The notes under the pieces were generated by a model that saw nothing but the letters and a program-made list of their open reading frames with translations, was not told where the DNA came from and did no database searches. Both the position numbers and the translations under genes were made by a program. DNA of 64,000 nt, taken from the NCBI GenBank assembly GCA_016874755.1, contig VGTH01000007.1, positions 62,001 to 126,000 on the forward strand. Direction: 5' to 3'. Positions 9,191 to 19,500 of this stretch are shown one piece after another. Position 1 is the first letter of the stretch. Each line of letters opens with the position of its first letter. Source of the stretch: Deltaproteobacteria bacterium. Lineage in GTDB: Bacteria > Desulfobacterota > Binatia > UBA9968.

Positions 9191-10279
9191 ATGCTGTTAA
9201 TCAACAATCAGGAAGTGGAAAAATTGTTCACCATGAAAGACTGCCTCGACGCGCTCGAGGACGGCTATGACGACTTGAGCAAGGGGGATGCGGTTTATCG
9301 TCCCAGACTCGATCTGTGGATGCCCTGCGAGCGGCCCGACGGCTATTGGCGCTGGGGCACGATGGAGGGGGCGAGCCGCAAGATCGGCGTCTTTGCCATT
9401 CGCATGAAGTCCGACGTGGTGTATTGGCCGAGCGGCGAGACCGAAGAGAAATATTGCATGCAGCCCGGCACCTGGTGCGGCCTGGTGATGGTCTTTAGCG
9501 TGCGCAACGGCGAGCCGCTGGCGATCGTCAACGACGGTCTATTGCAGCATATGCGGGTTGGCGGCTGCGCCGGCTTGGGCGCGAAATATTTGTCACGGCA
9601 AGACGCCTGTGACGTCGGCATCTTCGGCTCCGGCGGCATGGCGCGCAGTTATCTCGAAGCGTTTTACGAAGTGCGCAAGCTGCGCCGCGTGCGCGTTTAC
9701 AGCCCGACCAAGGCCAACCGCGAAGCCTTCGCGCGCGAGATGACCGGCAAGTTGGACATCGAGGTCGTGGCGGTGGACGGGCCGGAAAAAGTCGTACGCG
9801 AGGCAGACATCGTCGCCACCTGCACCGACTCGACCCAGACCGTTTTCGATCAACCGGAGTGGCTCAAGGAAGGCGCCCATATCACCTGCGTGCGCGCCTG
9901 CGAAGTGGGCCCCAAAGTGATCAAACAGTGCGATCTCTCGGTCAAGCTCGGGCGCAACACTTTTGAAGCGATGGACGAAGGCATGATTCGCTTGCACGGC
10001 AACGCCGGCTTCATTGCCGGCCAGCCGGAGGAGCGGGCGCGCATTCCCAACCCGGCGGTGGACAATTACAAGGGCGACTACTTCAAATACTTCATGGATA
10101 TCCGCAGCGGCAAAGTGCCCGGCAGGCAAAACAATAAGCAAGTGACTTTCTTCATCAATGCCGGCACTCAGGGACTCCAGTTTGCGGCCTGCGCCGGCAA
10201 AGTCGTCGAGCTGGCGAAACAGAAAAAGATGGGGCGCGAGCTGCCGACCGAGTGGTTTTTGCAAGATATCAGAGACTAA
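9191..10279 (+). CDS. Ornithine cyclodeaminase/mu-crystallin family protein
   Basis: 362-residue NAD(P)-dependent enzyme of the OCD family, which includes ornithine cyclodeaminase, alanine dehydrogenase, ketimine reductase and opine-type synthases. The Rossmann glycine motif is GIFGSGGMARSYLEAF near residue 145, followed by VRVYSPTKANREAFA. ATG 9191 is preceded by GGAGG at 9181-9185, whereas the open frame to 9095 lacks support. The member is somewhat longer than classical OCD and has an insertion with several Trp and Cys residues near residues 60-100. Substrate unknown. Confidence 0.85.
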   Translation: MLLINNQEVEKLFTMKDCLDALEDGYDDLSKGDAVYRPRLDLWMPCERPDGYWRWGTMEGASRKIGVFAIRMKSDVVYWPSGETEEKYCMQPGTWCGLVMVFSVRNGEPLAIVNDGLLQHMRVGGCAGLGAKYLSRQDACDVGIFGSGGMARSYLEAFYEVRKLRRVRVYSPTKANREAFAREMTGKLDIEVVAVDGPEKVVREADIVATCTDSTQTVFDQPEWLKEGAHITCVRACEVGPKVIKQCDLSVKLGRNTFEAMDEGMIRLHGNAGFIAGQPEERARIPNPAVDNYKGDYFKYFMDIRSGKVPGRQNNKQVTFFINAGTQGLQFAACAGKVVELAKQKKMGRELPTEWFLQDIRD

Positions 10280-10284
10280 CGGTT

Positions 10285-10370
10285 GTTTCGGGTTTCGAGT
10301 TTTGGGTTTCGTGTTGCCGGATTTGGGTAGTGTTCAAAAAAACCCAAACTCGGAACCCGAAACTCGAAAC
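10285..10370. repeat. Word-type palindrome, GGGTTTCGAG family
   Basis: The left arm (10285-10309) is made of the words GTTTCGGG, TTTCGAG and TTTGGG. The right arm (10341-10370) holds their complements, AACCCAAACTCGG, AACCCGAAACTCGAAAC. The arms match imperfectly because words were duplicated or lost. It lies between two convergent genes. A fragment with the same vocabulary (GGGTTTCGAGTTCCGGG) appears near 39237. Confidence 0.7.
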
Positions 10371-10374
10371 GTAT

Positions 10375-10743
10375 TCAATACCCCAAATCCTCTATCTCAT
10401 CCTCGTCCATGCCGAAGAAATGGGCGATCTCGTGTAGCACCGTCAGCCGAATCTCCTCACGCAAATCTTGCGGATCGGGAAAATCTTCGAGCAACGGCTC
10501 GGAAAAAATGGTAATCTTGTCCGGTAACAGCGGCGGATCGAGCAAGGAACGCTCGGGCAGGGGAACGCCTTGATAGATGCCATACAAACTATCGTGGCGC
10601 GGGTCGAGGCCTTCTTCGCGCAAGAGCTCCGCGCTGGGCCGTTTCTCGATGACGATTTCGAGATTCAGCAACTGATCGCGAAATTCTTTCGGCAAGCGGT
10701 CTAAAACTTGCACAACCGCTTTCTTAAAATCGTTTTTGTCCAA
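10375..10743 (-). CDS. Small zincin-like metallopeptidase family protein
   Basis: 122-residue protein with an HEIAH zinc motif (H104, E105, H108) close to the C-terminus, followed by FGMDEDEIEDLGY. This is the layout of the small bacterial metallopeptidase family known as minimal gluzincins (DUF1025-like). Function in cells is not established. The predicted start is TTG at 10743, which shares its base with the ATG of the divergent mltA gene, so one of the two starts may be mis-set. No signal peptide, so cytoplasmic. Confidence 0.85.
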   Translation of the reverse strand: MDKNDFKKAVVQVLDRLPKEFRDQLLNLEIVIEKRPSAELLREEGLDPRHDSLYGIYQGVPLPERSLLDPPLLPDKITIFSEPLLEDFPDPQDLREEIRLTVLHEIAHFFGMDEDEIEDLGY

Positions 10744-11951
10744 TGACGTTAGGTTACCTTCAATTGATTGGCCGGTTCAAGCCGGTTTTTTGGCGCAGCG
10801 CTCTCGGACTTCTGGCCGGTGTCATTATTTTGGCGAGCCCAACGGGCGCTGTTGCGCAACCCGATTGGGCCGACGACCTGGACCGCGATTCTTTGCGCAC
10901 CGCGATCCGGCGCAGTATCAGCTATCTCGACAAGCTGCCGCGCGAGCGCGTGGTCGGTGAGCAGCCGCGCCGCCTGAGCGCCGGACAGGTGCTCGACTCG
11001 CTGCGGGCATTCGAGCGCTTGCTTGAACGCTGGGATTGTCGCCCCTGCTTTCAAAAGGAGCTGCAGTCGCGTTTCGAGCTGGTGCCGTCGTCCAACGATA
11101 CCGAGCTGGAGCAGGTGTTGTTCACTGGCTACTACCAGCCGATACTCGAGGCGAGCCTGACGCGGACGGAGGAGTATCGCTATCCGCTCTACGGCACGCC
11201 GGCCGACTTGGTCATGGCGGAACGGGTAACGCTCACCCCGGAAGTGAGAATCGAAAGAGTCATCGGCCGCGCCGACGATGTGAGTTTCCCTGCCTACTAT
11301 TCGCGGCGCGAGATCGATGAGGCCGGTGCTTTGCTTGGCCGTGGTATCGAGCTTGCCTGGGCGAAGGATCCGGTGGATATTTTTTTCTTGCAGATACAAG
11401 GCTCGGGAGTGTTGCAGTTGCCCGACGGCCGGCGAATTCACATCGGCTATGCGGCGCAAAACGGGCAACCCTATCGCAGCATTGGCCGTTTGCTGATCGA
11501 TCAAGAGAAAATTCCCAAAGAAGAGATGTCGATGCAGCGGCTGCGCCGCTATCTGGCGGAGAATCCGGCGGAGCGCGATGAAATTCTCTACTATAACGAG
11601 AGCTACGTGTTCTTTCGGCTCTTGGAGGATGGACCGTTTGGCAGCCTCGGTGTGACGTTGACACCGGGGCGGTCACTGGCCACCGATTCGCGGCTGTTTC
11701 CCAAAGGCGCATTGGCGTTTGTTGCCACCGAGCAGCCAGTGGTCGGTGCCGACGGCGAGGTGCGCAGTTGGGAGCCCTTGTCGCGCTTTATGTTGAACCA
11801 GGACACCGGCGGGGCGATTCGCGGGCTACAGCGCGGCGACATTTACTTCGGCGGCGGCGCCGCGGCCGGCGCGCAAGCCGGTTACATGAATCGGCAGGGC
11901 AAATTGTTTTTTCTCGTCTTGAAGGACAAAGCCGCGGCGGTCAAGCGATGA
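10743..11951 (+). CDS. mltA: Membrane-bound lytic murein transglycosylase A
   Basis: 402-residue MltA-family glycan-cleaving enzyme acting in the periplasm on peptidoglycan. Residues about 12-38 form an export signal (hydrophobic [18 protein letters not shown]) with no lipobox cysteine, so it may be soluble or signal-anchored. Family blocks are [47 protein letters not shown], and the catalytic aspartate segment QDTGGAIRG near residue 358. The start ATG 10743 has no clear Shine-Dalgarno. It is followed 13 bases later by a cation efflux gene. Confidence 0.92.
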   Translation: MTLGYLQLIGRFKPVFWRSALGLLAGVIILASPTGAVAQPDWADDLDRDSLRTAIRRSISYLDKLPRERVVGEQPRRLSAGQVLDSLRAFERLLERWDCRPCFQKELQSRFELVPSSNDTELEQVLFTGYYQPILEASLTRTEEYRYPLYGTPADLVMAERVTLTPEVRIERVIGRADDVSFPAYYSRREIDEAGALLGRGIELAWAKDPVDIFFLQIQGSGVLQLPDGRRIHIGYAAQNGQPYRSIGRLLIDQEKIPKEEMSMQRLRRYLAENPAERDEILYYNESYVFFRLLEDGPFGSLGVTLTPGRSLATDSRLFPKGALAFVATEQPVVGADGEVRSWEPLSRFMLNQDTGGAIRGLQRGDIYFGGGAAAGAQAGYMNRQGKLFFLVLKDKAAAVKR

Positions 11952-11964
11952 ATAGGATCCGGCG

Positions 11965-12849
11965 ATGAGCGGCGAACATAAGCGGCATGACGAGACGCGC
12001 CGGCTTACCGCGGCGCTGGCGATCAGCGCCGCTTATTTTGTCGCCGAGGTGGTCGCCGGCTTTCTCACCAATAGTCTGGCGCTGCTTTCCGATGCCGGCC
12101 ACATGCTCTCCGATGTCGGCGCGATGGCGCTCAGCTTATTCGCCTTTCGCATGGCGGCACGGCCGGCGACGCACAGCAGCACCTATGGCTTTCACCGGGC
12201 CGAGATTCTTGCCGCGCTTTTCAATGGCCTAACGCTCTGGCTGATCGTCGGCGTGATCTTCACCGCAGCGTTTAACCGCTTCTTCAACCCACCCCACGTA
12301 GAAAGTTTTGGCATGATGGTGGTTGCGGTGCTGGGCTTGTTGGTAAATATCGCCGCGGGTTTAATTCTGCATCACGGTCATCACTATAGTCTCAATATGC
12401 GCGGCGCGTTCCTGCATGTGATTAGCGATGCGATTGGCTCGGTCGGTGCGATTGTCGCCGGCGTTGTCATGCTGACTACTGGCTGGTACTTGGCCGATCC
12501 GCTGATCAGCGTCTTCATAGGATTTCTCGTCCTCTATTCGTCCTGGAATCTGGTCAAAGACTCGGTCAGCGTGCTCATGCAATCGGTGCCCAAAGGCATA
12601 CAGCTCGACGAAGTGCGCGAAACCATCGAGGCGGTCGACGGCGTCGCCAAAGTCCATGACCTGCACGTTTGGGCGGTAACTTCGGGTATCTACACTTTGA
12701 GCGCTCACGCCGTGGTGGAAAATGGCGGCGATTTTCACCAGGTGCTCGACGGCATCGAAATCACGCTCAAGGAGCGCTTCAACATCGAGCACACAACCAT
12801 CCAGCTAGAAACCGAGAGTCGCGAGGAAAAAGAGTTTAAGGATTTTTAA
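11965..12849 (+). CDS. Cation diffusion facilitator family transporter
   Basis: 294-residue inner-membrane divalent cation/proton antiporter of the CzcD/ZitB type. About six transmembrane segments are visible. Metal-site HxxxD pairs appear as GHMLSDVG in TM2 and HVISDAIG in TM5, and the C-terminal cytoplasmic domain has [13 protein letters not shown]. Zn2+ is the likeliest substrate for this pattern, with Cd2+ or Co2+ possible. It is probably cotranscribed with mltA, and the transcript ends at the hairpin at 12850. Confidence 0.92.
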   Translation: MSGEHKRHDETRRLTAALAISAAYFVAEVVAGFLTNSLALLSDAGHMLSDVGAMALSLFAFRMAARPATHSSTYGFHRAEILAALFNGLTLWLIVGVIFTAAFNRFFNPPHVESFGMMVVAVLGLLVNIAAGLILHHGHHYSLNMRGAFLHVISDAIGSVGAIVAGVVMLTTGWYLADPLISVFIGFLVLYSSWNLVKDSVSVLMQSVPKGIQLDEVRETIEAVDGVAKVHDLHVWAVTSGIYTLSAHAVVENGGDFHQVLDGIEITLKERFNIEHTTIQLETESREEKEFKDF

Positions 12850-12883
12850 GCCGGTTGACACTGGTCAAACGGCCTTCGTTTTT
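12850..12883 (+). terminator. Rho-independent terminator after the cation efflux gene
   Basis: Hairpin GCCGGTTGAC (12850-12859), four-base loop, then GTCAAACGGC (12864-12873) with nine of ten pairs, followed by CTTCGTTTTT. It lies immediately after the stop codon and between convergent genes. Confidence 0.6.
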
Positions 12884-14153
12884 AGGACGCTGCCGCCACC
12901 GGGCGTTGGTTCGCCCGCGGCAGCAGCAGTGCCATCAATCCTACGCTGACCAGCGAAAGAATCCCGATCAACCAGAAGATCGTCGGCAGGTCGGCGCTGA
13001 CCAACAGCAAGCCGACAATCGATGTCGACGTGGTTTTAGAAATCTGCTGAATCAAACGGTCGACGGACACGATGCCGGCGCGCAGCTCAGCCGGAGCGTT
13101 TTGGGTGAGCAGGCTCTTTTGCATCGGTGAAATGACGCCGTTGGCTAGGCCGTAGAACAGCAATGACGAACCCATCAGCCAGACATTGGGAATGAATGGA
13201 ACGGCAATGATCGAAAGGCCACTGATGATAAAGGCGATGAACAGCAAAGTCGCCTTGTCTCTACCCGCGGCGATGCGGCCGGCCTGACTCGATGTGATCA
13301 TGGCGCCGATGGCGAAAAACACGTAAAGCAAACCGGCCGTTGCCGTCGAGACGCCGTGGGTGCGTACGAGAAACAACGGAAAATAGGTGAGAAAACCGTA
13401 GTCGAGAAAAAAGCGCAGGAAGCCGGCGGAGAAGGCAACCATCAGCTTGGGATGGCGCGTCAGCCGGAGGATGTCGCCCAGGTAGGCTTTAGTGCCGCCT
13501 TTAGTTTTTCCCTTGGTCTCCGGCATCCAGACAAGCGCAGCGACGCCAAGCGGTACGGTGAAAAAATAAAAAGCGAACGGCCAGTACCAAGCGAAGGTGG
13601 CGAGAAAACCGCCCAGCGGCGGCAGCAGCATGTAGCCGACCCGATCGAGAAATACTTTTAATCCCTGCCCGCCGATTTCGTTGTCGCCTTCGAGCAGATC
13701 GCCAATCAACACAATCGTCAGCGGCGTCACGGCGGCAAAGGCCACGCCCTGCAGCACACGAAAAACTAGCAGCCAAGTGAAGTTGGGTGCGAAAGCCATG
13801 GCCGCGCCGCAGATGCCATAAGCAATCAGTCCCACACCCATCAAAAGCCGGCGGCCGCGCAAATCGGCGATCACGCCGAAAATCGGCGAGAGAAATATCG
13901 CCGGCCCGGCGAGCGCCGTCATGATTAACCCAAGCGCGGAATCGCTGATACCAAACGGTTGGATCAACGCCGGCAACACCGGCTGAATGAAGTTAACACC
14001 CATGGTCAGCCCGACGCTGGCTGCCATGACGATGTACAGCGCCCGCGACTTGTCGCGCGGCAAACCGCCGAGCCCGAACATGGTAAGCACCGAGGGCATG
14101 GGATGATCAGTAGGGGAATTCGAATGGTGAGTCAAATGAATCGGTTCGTTCAC
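12882..14153 (-). CDS. Major facilitator superfamily transporter
   Basis: 423-residue, 12-helix MFS protein. The first-loop signature appears as FGVIADLRGRRLLMGVG near residues 95-111, and TM4 has RVLQGVAFAAVTPLTIVLIGD, a drug/proton antiporter-like pattern. The predicted start is GTG 14153 without clear Shine-Dalgarno; ATG 14099 (MPSVLTMFG) is an alternative that would still leave all helices. Substrate unknown, efflux of small organic molecules likely. Convergent with the cation efflux gene. Confidence 0.88.
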   Translation of the reverse strand: MNEPIHLTHHSNSPTDHPMPSVLTMFGLGGLPRDKSRALYIVMAASVGLTMGVNFIQPVLPALIQPFGISDSALGLIMTALAGPAIFLSPIFGVIADLRGRRLLMGVGLIAYGICGAAMAFAPNFTWLLVFRVLQGVAFAAVTPLTIVLIGDLLEGDNEIGGQGLKVFLDRVGYMLLPPLGGFLATFAWYWPFAFYFFTVPLGVAALVWMPETKGKTKGGTKAYLGDILRLTRHPKLMVAFSAGFLRFFLDYGFLTYFPLFLVRTHGVSTATAGLLYVFFAIGAMITSSQAGRIAAGRDKATLLFIAFIISGLSIIAVPFIPNVWLMGSSLLFYGLANGVISPMQKSLLTQNAPAELRAGIVSVDRLIQQISKTTSTSIVGLLLVSADLPTIFWLIGILSLVSVGLMALLLPRANQRPVAAAS

Positions 14154-14247
14154 ACTGTCACGTTATGTTGGAGTGCATGCTATAGTCGTATCGTTGCCGT
14201 TGTCCTTGACCTTGGGTATCTCAATGCAGGGCATGATTGAGTAAAAG

Positions 14248-14693
14248 ATGACGATCAAGAAGGCACAAAGGTCGGTGATCCCAGAACGATTAGCCGACTC
14301 TGAGGCATGCAATCGCAAACAGCTCACGCATCGCTCGAAGAAAGACGGGCGCATTTTCTCGGTGCAATTCAAGGGAAACCCGTACTATCCTGGGTTTCAA
14401 TTTGACGTTCAATAAGGGGTCCCAGGGAAGCAATGGCTGAGCTTATCCAAACACTGGGCGAGCTTTATCGGGGATGGTCGTTGGCGCTGTGGTTTACTAG
14501 TGCCAATGAGTGGCCGCCGGAAAACGGCCGATCGACAACTCGTTATGTGGATGTCTCTTTTGAGTTTGGTGATAACAGCCGCGGTTACAAAACTAACTGG
14601 CGCCAAGAGGCGCAAGTGCTGGCGGATAAGATCGCCGCGTCGTTGGCGGTCACAACCTTCGCGAAAAAACAAGCGGCTGAATTGGTTTTGTGA
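14248..14693 (+). pseudogene. Frameshifted small protein, DUF2384/MbcA-antitoxin-like
   Basis: Two short frames look like pieces of one gene. Frame A (14248-14415, 55 codons) ends with GRIFSVQFKGNPYYPGFQFD. Frame B continues from about 14412 with RGPREAMAELIQTLG, then YRGWSLALWFTSANEW, and runs to 14693. In the related family, as I remember it, these blocks follow each other in one protein (promoter-side helix-turn-helix, RxFxVxxxGxxxYPAFQF, then GWxLxxWFTxPNxWL). After NEW a third frame gives GKRPID, matching the expected RPVDLL, so a second shift near 14510 is likely. It could instead be two overlapping small genes. Confidence 0.5.
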
Positions 14694-14728
14694 TATCACA
14701 AGTCATTTCATCCCTGCGGAGATAATTC

Positions 14729-16156
14729 ATGTCTCAAGACATGCGTTCGTGGATTGATCAGTTAGAGAAAGCTGGCCTGCTAGCGCGGATTGCGAAACCG
14801 GTGGACCCGCGCACGCAGATGGGGGCGCTCTTGTGGCAGGCGCGCGATCGCGGGTTGTTGTTTGAGAATCTGCCCGGTTATCCTGGTTGGCGCTGTCTGG
14901 GCCAGGCACCGGGCGATGTTTCGCTGGCGCCGGTGGCCTTTGGCACCGAGCGCGACGAAATGGTGCCGGAGTTTGTTCGGCGCACCGAGAAATTGGGCCG
15001 CACGCGTTTGGTCGAGACCGGGCCGGTGCAGGATAGAGTCTTGCTCGGCGACGAAGTCGATATCACCAAGATGCCGATCCATCAGGCTGGCATTCGCGAC
15101 GGCGGGCCGTTTATCGGCTCGGGCTTGATGATCACGAAAAATCCCGAAACTGGGCGGCGTAACTTGAGCTTTCACCGTTTGCAGATGAAGGGGCCGAACA
15201 AGACCGGCATTTTACTTTACCCGCGCCACGCCTGGGCCAACTATCAGATGTACGAAGCGGAGAACAAACCGATGCCGGTGGCGATCATGATCGGCCACCA
15301 TCCGATGTATTACATGGCGGCGGCGACGACGACGCAGTACGGAGTTGACGAATTGGAAATCGCCTCCGCGTTGTTGCAGGAAGACGTCGAGTTGGTGAAG
15401 TGCCGGACGGTGGATTTAGAAGTTCCGGCCTTTGCCGAAATCATTCTCGAAGGCGAGATCCCGCCGAAGGTGCGCGAGCCCGAAGGGCCTTTCAGTGAAT
15501 TTCAAGATTATTATTTGACCGGTTCCGGCATGAACCCCATCGTTAACATCAAAGCGATCACCATGCGGCGCGATGCGATTTTTAAAAACATTCAAAACGG
15601 CACCGAAGTCGAAGGCTGCGTTTACCACAAAGTTCCCATGTCGGCGCAGATGCTGCGCCGGGCGCGCAACGTCGGCGGCTTGGCGGATGTCAAAAACGTC
15701 TTGGTCATGCCGGGAATCTTCGGTGTGGTGGTGCAGATGAACCCGCGCTACTACGGCGAAGCGCGCAACGTTTTGATGTCGGTGTTGTCGAGTGAATATC
15801 AGCATCCCAAGATCGCCATTGCCGTCGATCCGGATGTCGATATTTTCAATTACGCGGAAATTTTGTGGGCGATCAATACGCGGGTCAATCCGTCGGAAGA
15901 TATCGTCGTGATCAACGGCGCAAAAATTCACGCCATGGATCCGTCCTGCCCCGAGTTCGGCTCTCCCGGCGCGCCGGGCTGGCATCGCATCGGCGGTAAA
16001 ATGATCATCGACGCGACCAAGCCGCCGGAGTGCGACGCGAAGCGGCGCAGCGAATTTGAAAGATTGAAACCTGTGGGTTGGGAAACAATTAGAATCGAGG
16101 ATTTCTTGCCGGAAGGAGCGCCGCCGCTGCGCTTTAAACCGAAGATACCGCTCTAA
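14729..16156 (+). CDS. UbiD family (de)carboxylase
   Basis: 475-residue prenylated-FMN-dependent decarboxylase; family members act on aromatic, heteroaromatic or alpha,beta-unsaturated acids. Visible signatures are NLSFHRLQMKGP, which carries the conserved Arg, VPAFAEIILEGEIPP, and EGPFSEFQDYY with the catalytic Glu pair. ATG 14729 follows GGAG seven bases upstream. No ubiX-type prenyltransferase occurs in the window, so the cofactor must be made elsewhere. No ubiquinone gene is adjacent, and a catabolic substrate is more likely than the ubiquinone precursor. Confidence 0.92.
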   Translation: MSQDMRSWIDQLEKAGLLARIAKPVDPRTQMGALLWQARDRGLLFENLPGYPGWRCLGQAPGDVSLAPVAFGTERDEMVPEFVRRTEKLGRTRLVETGPVQDRVLLGDEVDITKMPIHQAGIRDGGPFIGSGLMITKNPETGRRNLSFHRLQMKGPNKTGILLYPRHAWANYQMYEAENKPMPVAIMIGHHPMYYMAAATTTQYGVDELEIASALLQEDVELVKCRTVDLEVPAFAEIILEGEIPPKVREPEGPFSEFQDYYLTGSGMNPIVNIKAITMRRDAIFKNIQNGTEVEGCVYHKVPMSAQMLRRARNVGGLADVKNVLVMPGIFGVVVQMNPRYYGEARNVLMSVLSSEYQHPKIAIAVDPDVDIFNYAEILWAINTRVNPSEDIVVINGAKIHAMDPSCPEFGSPGAPGWHRIGGKMIIDATKPPECDAKRRSEFERLKPVGWETIRIEDFLPEGAPPLRFKPKIPL

Positions 16157-16177
16157 TCGGGTGGCGGCGCTGCTGCG

Positions 16178-16423
16178 TTATTCGTCGGTCTCGCCGAAGT
16201 AATCGCGCAGAATGCGTTCTTTGATGTATTCGATGGCGCCGAGATCCTGCACGATGTCGCCGCCGGTGTCGTAGAAAAAAATGTCGCCTTTTTTGTTGCG
16301 GCCGATGGCGACCAGCCAATCGAGCTCGTCGCGGTCTTCGAGAAGGTAATTGATCGCCTGGTTGGCGCCTTTGCTTGCGATGATCGTGACTTTGGGAGCG
16401 GTGGACTTCTTGGGTTGGCTCAT
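16178..16423 (-). CDS. Small conserved-looking hypothetical protein
   Basis: 81 residues, starting at ATG 16423 with AGGAGA seven bases upstream. The sequence has a compact alpha/beta look: VTIIASKGANQAINYLLED, then ELDWLVAIGRNKKGDIFFYDTGG and a charged acidic C-terminus. No signal peptide or membrane segment. I do not recognise the family. It is convergent with the UbiD gene, 21 bases apart, and downstream of the AsmA-like gene on the same strand only in the sense that both are on the minus strand. Confidence 0.7.
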   Translation of the reverse strand: MSQPKKSTAPKVTIIASKGANQAINYLLEDRDELDWLVAIGRNKKGDIFFYDTGGDIVQDLGAIEYIKERILRDYFGETDE

Positions 16424-16534
16424 TAACTTGTCTCCTGGCTTAGGGGCAACCTATATCAAACGAACCGGTTGCACAACATCGCGCGCGTGCTCGGATTATT
16501 TAACCGCGAAGAACGCAAAACAGAATTAGGAAAA

Positions 16535-19500
16535 CTATCTCAGCGAGAAATCTACACGACTCGTTTTTAGCTTGGCTTTTTCTTTGTCGCTTTCGGAGTT
16601 TGGCTTGGCGGCGACGATAAACAGACGGTCCGCGGTAATCTGGTCGGCGGCGAGGACGCGGTCGCGCACGGCCTGAGCGCGGCGATTGGCGAGCTCGCGC
16701 AGATCGTCGTCGCTCACTTTGGTATTTTTGTTCATCAGTTCTTCCATCTCGGCCACGGGCAAATCCTTGGCGAGGCCGACGATGTTGCGCGGCTTGGGAA
16801 AACTCTCGTCGCCGTAGGCGAGCTTTAAATATTTTTCATATTCATCTTTTTCGATCTGCACCTCATCGACCGACGCCGGAGCGTTGCCTTGGCGCAGCAA
16901 CTCTTTCAACTTTTGCGCCTTTACTTTTCTTTCGATGGCGACTTTTTTGATGCCGTCGAGGTCGGCCAGGGGATCGACGCGGCCGCTGATCTCTAGTTTT
17001 ACCACGGGGCGGTTATTCATCGCTGCGACCAAATTTTTGATCTTGGCTTCGCCGCTTTGCGGCACGGCGGCGCGGCCGTAGTCGAATTCGATGTAGCTCA
17101 ACTCTTCGCCGCTGCCGCCGCCGAACGCGGCGCCGAGCATTGCGAACGGCGAGGTCACCGCTTTGACTAATATATTGACGATGATCTGCCAGATGATGCC
17201 GCCGACGCTGAACTTGGGATCGTCGAGGGAGCCACCAATGGGCAGATTGATGTCGATGACGCCATTGCGGTCTTTGAGCAGTGCGACCGCGAGCAGCACC
17301 GGCAGCTTGGTGGCCTCCGGGCTCTCGACGCGCTCGCCGAAGGTGAGTTGGTTCAGGATGATTTTGTTTTCGGCTTCGAGCTTGCGGTCGGCAATTTTGT
17401 ATTTGACGTTGAACGAGAGTTTGCCGCGCTCGATGCCGTAGCCGACGTATTTGCCGGAATAGGGGGAAAACGGCGGCAGGTCGACTTCCCGGGCATCGGC
17501 GACGATATCCATGAACAAATTTTTCGTCAAGGGATTGATCTTGCCGCGGATGTCGACAGGCGCGGCGTTGTCTAGCTTGGCGACGATCTCCAAATCGCCG
17601 GGCGTTTCCGGCTTGAGCTCGGAAATCGTGCCCTGCACGCTGGTGAGATTGGCGGTGTAATTGGGTTTGATGAAAAAGTCGCTAAAGTTGACGTTGCCGC
17701 CTTGCAGGTTGATCTTGCCGATGGTGATCGCAGCGTCGCCGGCCGCGGATGTTGCGGTGGTCGTGTCGGCGGCGTTTTTGACCGGCTCGTCTTTTTTGTC
17801 GCCCGGCTTCACCAAGTTCTGCAGGTTGATCTTGCCGTCGGCGGCAAGAATCAGCCGCGAATAAAAATCGCTGAGGTTGATCTCGCCAACGCGCGGCTGC
17901 ATCGGTTCGAGGGAAAACTGAATGCCGTTGAGCGCCAGCGACTTCCATTTCAGTAGATCCTGGGCGCTGCTCTTTTCGACGGTGGCGAAGTCGGCGACCT
18001 GTAGCGTCCCTTCGTAGTTGACCTTTGCCGGACCGCTGCTGGTCGCGTCGAAGACGAGCTTGCCCTCGGTGCCGATCTGCCCGCTGGTGAGCAGAAACAA
18101 GACCTGATCTTCCAAATAGGGTTGAAATGGCAGCAGGTCGACGTCTCGGCCGGTGACGGCGAAGTTGGCCACCGGCGGATTGAAACCAGCGCTGCCGGTG
18201 AGGCGCAAGGAGCCTTTATTGTTGATGCGCGTTTGCAGCGTGGTTTTGCTCCGGTGATTTTTTGCATTGGAAAAGTTTTCCAAGCGCAGTGAGAACTCGG
18301 ATAGATTGACTTTGACCGGCGCTGCCGGGGCGCGGTCTTCGAAGTTGACCCGGAACCGATCGAGAGCGATCTGCTTGGCGACGATCTTCCATGCGTCACT
18401 GTCAGCTTTTCTGACCGGCTTTGCTCCTTTCTCGGCCGGCGCTGATTTGATCAGTTTGTCGTAGTTCAAGCTGCCGTCGGCGTTGCGCTGGGCGTAGCCG
18501 CTGCCGCCGCTGCCTTCGACTTTGCCAATGGCGATGCTCTTGCCTTCGAGGTCGACGTTGACTTCGCTGACGGCGAAGAGCGGCACGCTCCACAGCGGTT
18601 CGCGCCGGCCCGGCTCGTCGATGCGCAGGTTGCGCACCGTGGCGCTGACCTCAGGGAGCTTGAATAGGCTCTTCTCGGCTTTGGTTTCGAGGGAGTAGGC
18701 AGCGACCAGGTCGACCAGACCTTCTTTGATTTCCGCTGCGAGAGTCTTCTCGTAGTATGGTCTCAGCGCGGCAGGGCGCAGGCCGGTGACTTCTAATTTC
18801 CCTTCCACCAAAAGCGGCGCGAGCTGCGCCGAACCGGTGTGTTTGAAGCGCTCCTGTTGCGGCGATTCAAACGTTAAATCGACGGTGGCTTTCTTACCGG
18901 CTTCGTTGGTGAGCCCTTTGACGTTTAAGTTTAGGTTGTCGAAACGAGTCTGATAGCCGCGCTCGGGCACTTGATCGATGAAATGAATTTTTGCCGACTC
19001 CAAGGTGACGTCGTCGATTTGATACACGAACGGCGCGCCGCCAGCGGCCTGAGGCTGCTCGGCCGCTGCGGGTTTTTCCGACTGCCCGACCAAGCTTTCT
19101 AGGTTGAGCTTGCCGTCGCGGCCGCGCCGCAGGTGCAGCTCGGTGCCGCGCAATTTCACTGACGTGAGTTTGGCTTTGCGGGCCGGCAGCTCCAATGCGT
19201 CGAGCTGGGCTTCCAGAGCCGGCAATGCCAATAACGCAGTCGCATCTTTTTGCTGCACCGCCAATTCTTTCACCGCCAAGTTGCCGCTTAAAGCCAGCGT
19301 GGTGGGTTGACCCTTGGGAGTGTGGAAAGAGATCGTAACGGTGCCATCGATCTGGCCCAAGGGCGCAATGAAATTCAATTTGACTGGGGAGTATTCCAGA
19401 TATTTAGGAATGCTGAGCTTGTCGATGGTGATCTGGAATTTGCTTGCGAGAGAATCTCTGAAAGGCTGGGTCTCGCCGCCGAGCGTTACCGGAGAGCCGT

